64,000 bases of DNA, from positions 310,001-374,000 of the forward strand of contig NZ_JBHZGI010000003.1 of NCBI RefSeq assembly GCF_051900535.1, written 5' to 3'. Origin of the DNA: Frateuria_A sp051900535. GTDB taxonomy: Bacteria > Pseudomonadota > Gammaproteobacteria > Xanthomonadales > Rhodanobacteraceae. The notes beneath the pieces were generated by a model. The model ran no database searches. It was not told where the DNA came from and saw only the letters and a list, made by a program, of their open reading frames with translations. The translations under genes were made by a program, and so were the position numbers. This document shows, piece by piece, positions 61,255 through 64,000 of this stretch. The number at the start of each line of letters is the position of its first letter. Positions within the stretch are counted from its first letter, which is position 1.

Positions 61255-61914
61255 TCAGTCGTCCATGCCGCCGTCCAGCTTTGCCGCGACAAGCACGGCG
61301 GCGAACGCACCGGCCATCTGCGCCAGCACGAATCCGCAGACATCGGCGGGGCGGATGCCCGCGAAGGTCCGCGTCAGCGATCGCGCGAGGGTCACTGCCG
61401 GGTTCGCGAACGAGGTGCTCGCGGTGAACCAGTACGCGGCGAAGATGTAGCTGGCGACGAGTGCCGGCACGGCGGCGGGCCGATGCCGCAGCCCGAGGAG
61501 GATGGCAAGCAGCAGGCCGAACGCCGCCACGCCCTCGCTCAGCCACTGCGCCGCGCCGTTGCGCACGTGCGTGCCCGGCTGCAGCAATGGCAGGTCGAAC
61601 ATGGCGTGCGCCAGCAGCACGCCGGCGATCGCCGCGACCAGTTGCACCAGTACGTAGGCCAACGCCTCGCGGGTGGACAATTCCCGGCGCAGCCACATGG
61701 CAAGCGTCACCACGGGATTGAAGTGCGCGCCGGAGATCGGCCCGAACAGCACGATCAGCACGTACAGCGCTGCCGCCGTTGCACCCGCGTTGGCGAGCAA
61801 CGCCACGCCGGCGTTCGCCGGCGAGAGCATCACGCCCATGATCCCCGAGCCGACCACGGTGGCGAGCAGCAGGGCGGTGCCGATGAACTCGGCCAACAGC
61901 TTGCGTCCCAACAT
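61255..61914 (-). CDS. aqpS: MIP-family aquaglyceroporin of the arsenic operon (AqpS-like)
   Basis: A 219-residue channel with about six helices and two NPA-type boxes, NPV (GAHFNPVVTLAM) and NPA (TSFANPAVTLARSL). It lies 2 nt after arsC, so it is part of the ars operon. In Sinorhizobium meliloti an aquaglyceroporin (AqpS) in the ars operon lets arsenite made by ArsC leave the cell by diffusion; the same role is inferred here. No ArsB or Acr3 pump is in the operon. Confidence 0.88.
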   Translation of the reverse strand: MLGRKLLAEFIGTALLLATVVGSGIMGVMLSPANAGVALLANAGATAAALYVLIVLFGPISGAHFNPVVTLAMWLRRELSTREALAYVLVQLVAAIAGVLLAHAMFDLPLLQPGTHVRNGAAQWLSEGVAAFGLLLAILLGLRHRPAAVPALVASYIFAAYWFTASTSFANPAVTLARSLTRTFAGIRPADVCGFVLAQMAGAFAAVLVAAKLDGGMDD

Positions 61915-61916
61915 GG

Positions 61917-62303
61917 TCAGAGCGAGGCCAGCAGAGTTTGCACGCGGGAGGAAATCTCCTCGCGCACCGCGCGATAGCCCGCGTCGTCCAGGTCCTTCGG
62001 ATCGGGCAGGCTCCAGTCCTCGCGCCGCCGCGCCGGCACCCATGGGCAGCGATCGCCGCAGCCCATGGTGACCACCGCATCGAAGCCGCCCTCGATCTCG
62101 TCCAGCGACTTGGAGGCGTGGGTGGTCAGGTCGTAGCCCAGCTCCGCCATGAACTGCACAGCGCGCGGGTTGATGCGCCCGGAAGGGGCGGACCCGGCGC
62201 TGCATGCCTCCACGGCATCGCCACCGTGCAGGCGCGCGAAGGCCTCGGCCATCTGGCTCCGGTTGGCGTTTTCCACGCAGACGAACAGGATGCGCTTTTT
62301 CAT
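61917..62303 (-). CDS. arsC: Arsenate reductase ArsC (low-molecular-weight phosphatase type)
   Basis: A 128-residue protein with the P-loop CVENANRSQ (Cys9), further cysteines at 82 and 86 (MGCGDRCPW) and DWSLPDPKD, which provides the Asp of the active site. It is the thioredoxin-coupled LMW-PTPase class, reducing As(V) to As(III) via a disulfide relay. Cys82-xxx-Cys86 spacing is shorter than in S. aureus pI258 ArsC but common in related enzymes. Confidence 0.93.
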   Translation of the reverse strand: MKKRILFVCVENANRSQMAEAFARLHGGDAVEACSAGSAPSGRINPRAVQFMAELGYDLTTHASKSLDEIEGGFDAVVTMGCGDRCPWVPARRREDWSLPDPKDLDDAGYRAVREEISSRVQTLLASL

Positions 62304-62319
62304 GGTCTGGCCCGTTCGC

Positions 62320-62808
62320 TCAGCAGCAGCCGGAGTCCGGAGCGCAGCAGGATGCGCCCTTGGCGACCTTCGGCTTCATCGCCCGCGGGTCGGGGCTGCA
62401 GGTGGCGCCGTCGGTCGCGCAGGGCGCCTCGCCGGCGTAGTAGGTGGTCGCCTCCCCCAGCGTGTGGAAGGTTTCCCAGCGCGTGCCTTGCGGGTCTTCG
62501 GTCCACAGCTTGTCCGAGCGGGCGTAGCAGCAGACGGCGGCTTCCTCCGGCACCAGCGCGCCGCCGGCCGCGTCCAGCCGCTGGCCGAGCGCCGCCAGCG
62601 CCTCGCCGCTGTCGGCCTGGATGCCCAGGTGATCGATGCCCGCTTCGCGGCCGGTGCTGGAGATGGCGAAGTTGACGCGCGGATCCTCGACCATCCACTT
62701 GGCGTAGTCGTCCTTGCGCACGGTCGGCTCCGCGCCGAACAGCGCGGTGTAGAAGCGGATGCTGGTCGCCAGGTCGGCGACGTTCAGATGCACGTGGAAG
62801 CGGTTCAT
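62320..62808 (-). CDS. arsI: ArsI/CadI-type vicinal-oxygen-chelate protein (C-As lyase)
   Basis: A 162-residue glyoxalase-fold protein starting MNRFHVHLNVADL. Likely Fe ligands are a His near the N-terminus (His5 or His7), His60 (IDHLGIQ) and Glu112 (RWETFH); the adjacent Cys93-Cys94 (VCCYARSDKLW) match the arsenic-binding pair of ArsI. The C-terminus is Cys-rich (ASCCAPDSGCC). ArsI cleaves the C-As bond of trivalent methyl- and aryl-arsenicals. It is 4 nt after arsR. Some relatives (CadI) are cadmium-induced, but the cysteines favour ArsI. Confidence 0.88.
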   Translation of the reverse strand: MNRFHVHLNVADLATSIRFYTALFGAEPTVRKDDYAKWMVEDPRVNFAISSTGREAGIDHLGIQADSGEALAALGQRLDAAGGALVPEEAAVCCYARSDKLWTEDPQGTRWETFHTLGEATTYYAGEAPCATDGATCSPDPRAMKPKVAKGASCCAPDSGCC

Positions 62809-62812
62809 GGCG

Positions 62813-63148
62813 TCAGGTTTCCTTGCGGCGTGGCTTGCAGGCCTGCGTCGGGCCGCATGCAGCGGACCCGGCGCAGCAGTTTTCGGTGAGGTAGGCGAGC
62901 AGTGCGTCCATCTGTGCGTAGTCGGCACGCACCCGGATCACCCGGCCTTCGCGCTGGTCGAGCACCAGCCCGGCCGCGCGCAACACGTTGAGATGCGCGC
63001 TGAGCGTTGCCGGCGGCAGCTCCAGGTACTCGCGCAGTTCACCCACGGACAGCCCTTCCGGCCCGGCCTGGACGAGCCGGCGGAAGGCGGCCAAGCGCGA
63101 TTCGTGGCCGAGCGCGCTGAGGGACGCGAGGGCAACTTTGATTTCCAT
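62813..63148 (-). CDS. arsR: ArsR-family arsenic-responsive repressor
   Basis: A 111-residue winged-helix repressor (HTH: LSVGELREYLELPPATLSAHLNVLRAAGLV). It lacks the CVC motif of E. coli ArsR; instead C-terminal cysteines 91, 92 and 98 (plus 104) have the CC-x5-C spacing of the Acidithiobacillus-type ArsR As(III) site (Cys95, 96, 102). It should repress the arsR-arsI-arsC-aqpS operon and release on arsenite binding. An 8-bp inverted repeat overlaps the start codon. Confidence 0.92.
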   Translation of the reverse strand: MEIKVALASLSALGHESRLAAFRRLVQAGPEGLSVGELREYLELPPATLSAHLNVLRAAGLVLDQREGRVIRVRADYAQMDALLAYLTENCCAGSAACGPTQACKPRRKET

Positions 63149-63168
63149 GATTCCAAAAATATGGAAAT
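63141..63168. promoter_or_regulatory. Candidate ArsR operator
   Basis: A perfect inverted repeat ATTTCCAT (63141-63148) / ATGGAAAT (63161-63168) with a 12-bp AT-rich spacer, in an AT-rich island that stands out from the GC-rich surroundings. It covers the arsR start codon and the end of the leader, as expected for an autorepressor. Confidence 0.6.
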
Positions 63169-63202
63169 ATATTTGCGCCGTCAAGCTATCGCCCAACCCG
63201 GC

Positions 63203-64000
63203 TCAGCGTTCGCCGCGATAACGCAGCGCTTCGACCATCAACGCGAAGGCGGGCGAGGATTGCCGGCGGCTCGGATAGTAGAGGTGGTAGCCGGGGAAGG
63301 GCGGACACCAGTCCTCCAGCACGCGCACCAGGCGGTCGTCGTGTACATGCGTGAGCACCATGTCCTCGGGCAGGTAGGCCAGGCCGAAGCCGTCGAGCGT
63401 CGCGGCAAGGATGTGCGTGACGTTGTTGAAGACCAGCTGCCCGTGGACATGCACATTCACCGCGCGCCGGCCGCGCTCGAACTCCCAGGCATACAGACCG
63501 CCGTAAGTGGGGAGGCGCAGGTTGATGCAGGCGTGATTGGCCAGTTCCTGCGGCGTGCGCGGCCGCGCACGTCGGGCGAAATACGAAGGCGCCGCCACTG
63601 CCGCCATGCGCATCGGCGGCCCGATGCGCACCGCCACCATGTCCTTTTCGACCTGCTCGCCCACGCGCACGCCCGCGTCGAAGCGCTCGGCAACGATGTC
63701 CTTGAGCCCCTAGCTGATGTCCAGTTCCAGTTTGATGTCCGGATAGGCCGGCAGGAAACGGGGAGCCTGGGCCAGAGGATCGATTCGGCTGCATGTTCGC
63801 CGGTGGTTATGCGCACCGTGCCGGCGGGCTTGTCGCGCAGCGCGGTGACCGCCTCGAGTTCGGCGTCGATCTCCTCGAAGCGGCTGCCGATCGAGGCGAG
63901 CAGCCGCTCGTCCACCTCGGTGGGCGCCACGCTGCGCGTCGTGCGCGTGAGCAGGCGCAGGTCCAGGCGCGCTTCCAGTCCGCGGATGGCATGACTCAGG
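63203..64000 (-). pseudogene. LysR-family regulator gene, frameshifted and interrupted, partial at window edge
   Basis: The N-terminal HTH region enters from the right edge (LSHAIRGLEARLDLRLLTRTTRSV) and continues to AAESILWPRLP. Near 63755-63770 the frame shifts; the correct continuation (RFLPAYPDIKLELDIS) is in another frame and then meets TAG at 63710-63712, where Tyr would be expected before GLKDIV. After that the substrate-binding domain runs intact to 63203 (FDAGVRVGEQVEKDMVAVRIGPPMRMA...). Two lesions within 60 bp suggest either a true pseudogene or local sequence error. The target gene is not visible. Confidence 0.8.

Overview
The window is high-GC bacterial DNA. Gene content and order suggest a gammaproteobacterium of the Xanthomonadales (Lysobacterales), probably Rhodanobacteraceae (Rhodanobacter/Dyella/Luteibacter-like). 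Supporting features are phoB-phoR-ppk-ppx on one strand, a short NAD-type isocitrate dehydrogenase, an OprP-like porin next to sbp-cysTWA, LpxO and LpxH, and dispersed palindromes of the kind common in this order (CTTTTCTTTG-type and CCTCTCCCC-type). The assignment is by inference; no rRNA or other marker is present.

Layout. (1) 1-17.0 kb, plus strand: part of a type VI secretion (T6SS) operon. It holds tagH (FHA), tssK, tssL with an OmpA domain, tssM, a long tagF, pppA, a PpkA-type kinase, a glycine-zipper lipoprotein, a second larger kinase with a C-terminal FGE/TagR-like domain, and a small membrane protein. The sheath, Hcp and baseplate genes must lie left of the window or elsewhere. (2) 17.2-29.9 kb, plus strand: a two-partner secretion locus with an FhaC-type transporter, a 3186-residue FHA-like exoprotein built from two families of ~88-residue repeats, and a cysteine-containing secreted protein. 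(3) 29.9-30.7 kb: a long inverted repeat and no gene. (4) 30.7-31.7 kb, minus strand: tssA, cut off from the rest of the T6SS. (5) 31.9-46.2 kb, minus strand: housekeeping and envelope genes (FUSC protein, efpL, SDR, patatin lipoprotein, lpxH, cyclophilin, ppx, ppk, phoR, phoB, BepA-like protease). (6) 46.3-48.2 kb, plus strand: glutaredoxin, AhpD-like protein, isocitrate dehydrogenase and a terminator. (7) 48.3-55.5 kb, minus strand: an ECF41-type sigma factor with its AhpD-like partner, lpxO-like gene, CDF transporter, Slp lipoprotein, rlmJ, DMT transporter, cyclophilin. (8) 55.7-60.8 kb: anion porin (plus) facing the sulfate ABC operon sbp-cysT-cysW-cysA (minus). (9) 61.2-63.2 kb, minus strand: the arsenic operon arsR-arsI-arsC-aqpS. 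(10) 63.2 kb to the edge: a broken LysR gene.

The most interesting part is the T6SS post-translational control module. The kinases, the phosphatase, the FHA reader and the membrane target TssL are all present. A short motif, [DN]-[EQ]-A-T-V-V-x-P or close to it, recurs in the FHA protein (Thr111), at the extreme N-terminus of TssL (Thr13), and two and four times in the N-terminal tails of the two kinases. This looks like a shared phospho-threonine/FHA docking code. TagF carries a C-terminal domain that looks like a decayed PP2C phosphatase beside an intact PppA, and the second kinase appears to combine PpkA and TagR in one polypeptide.
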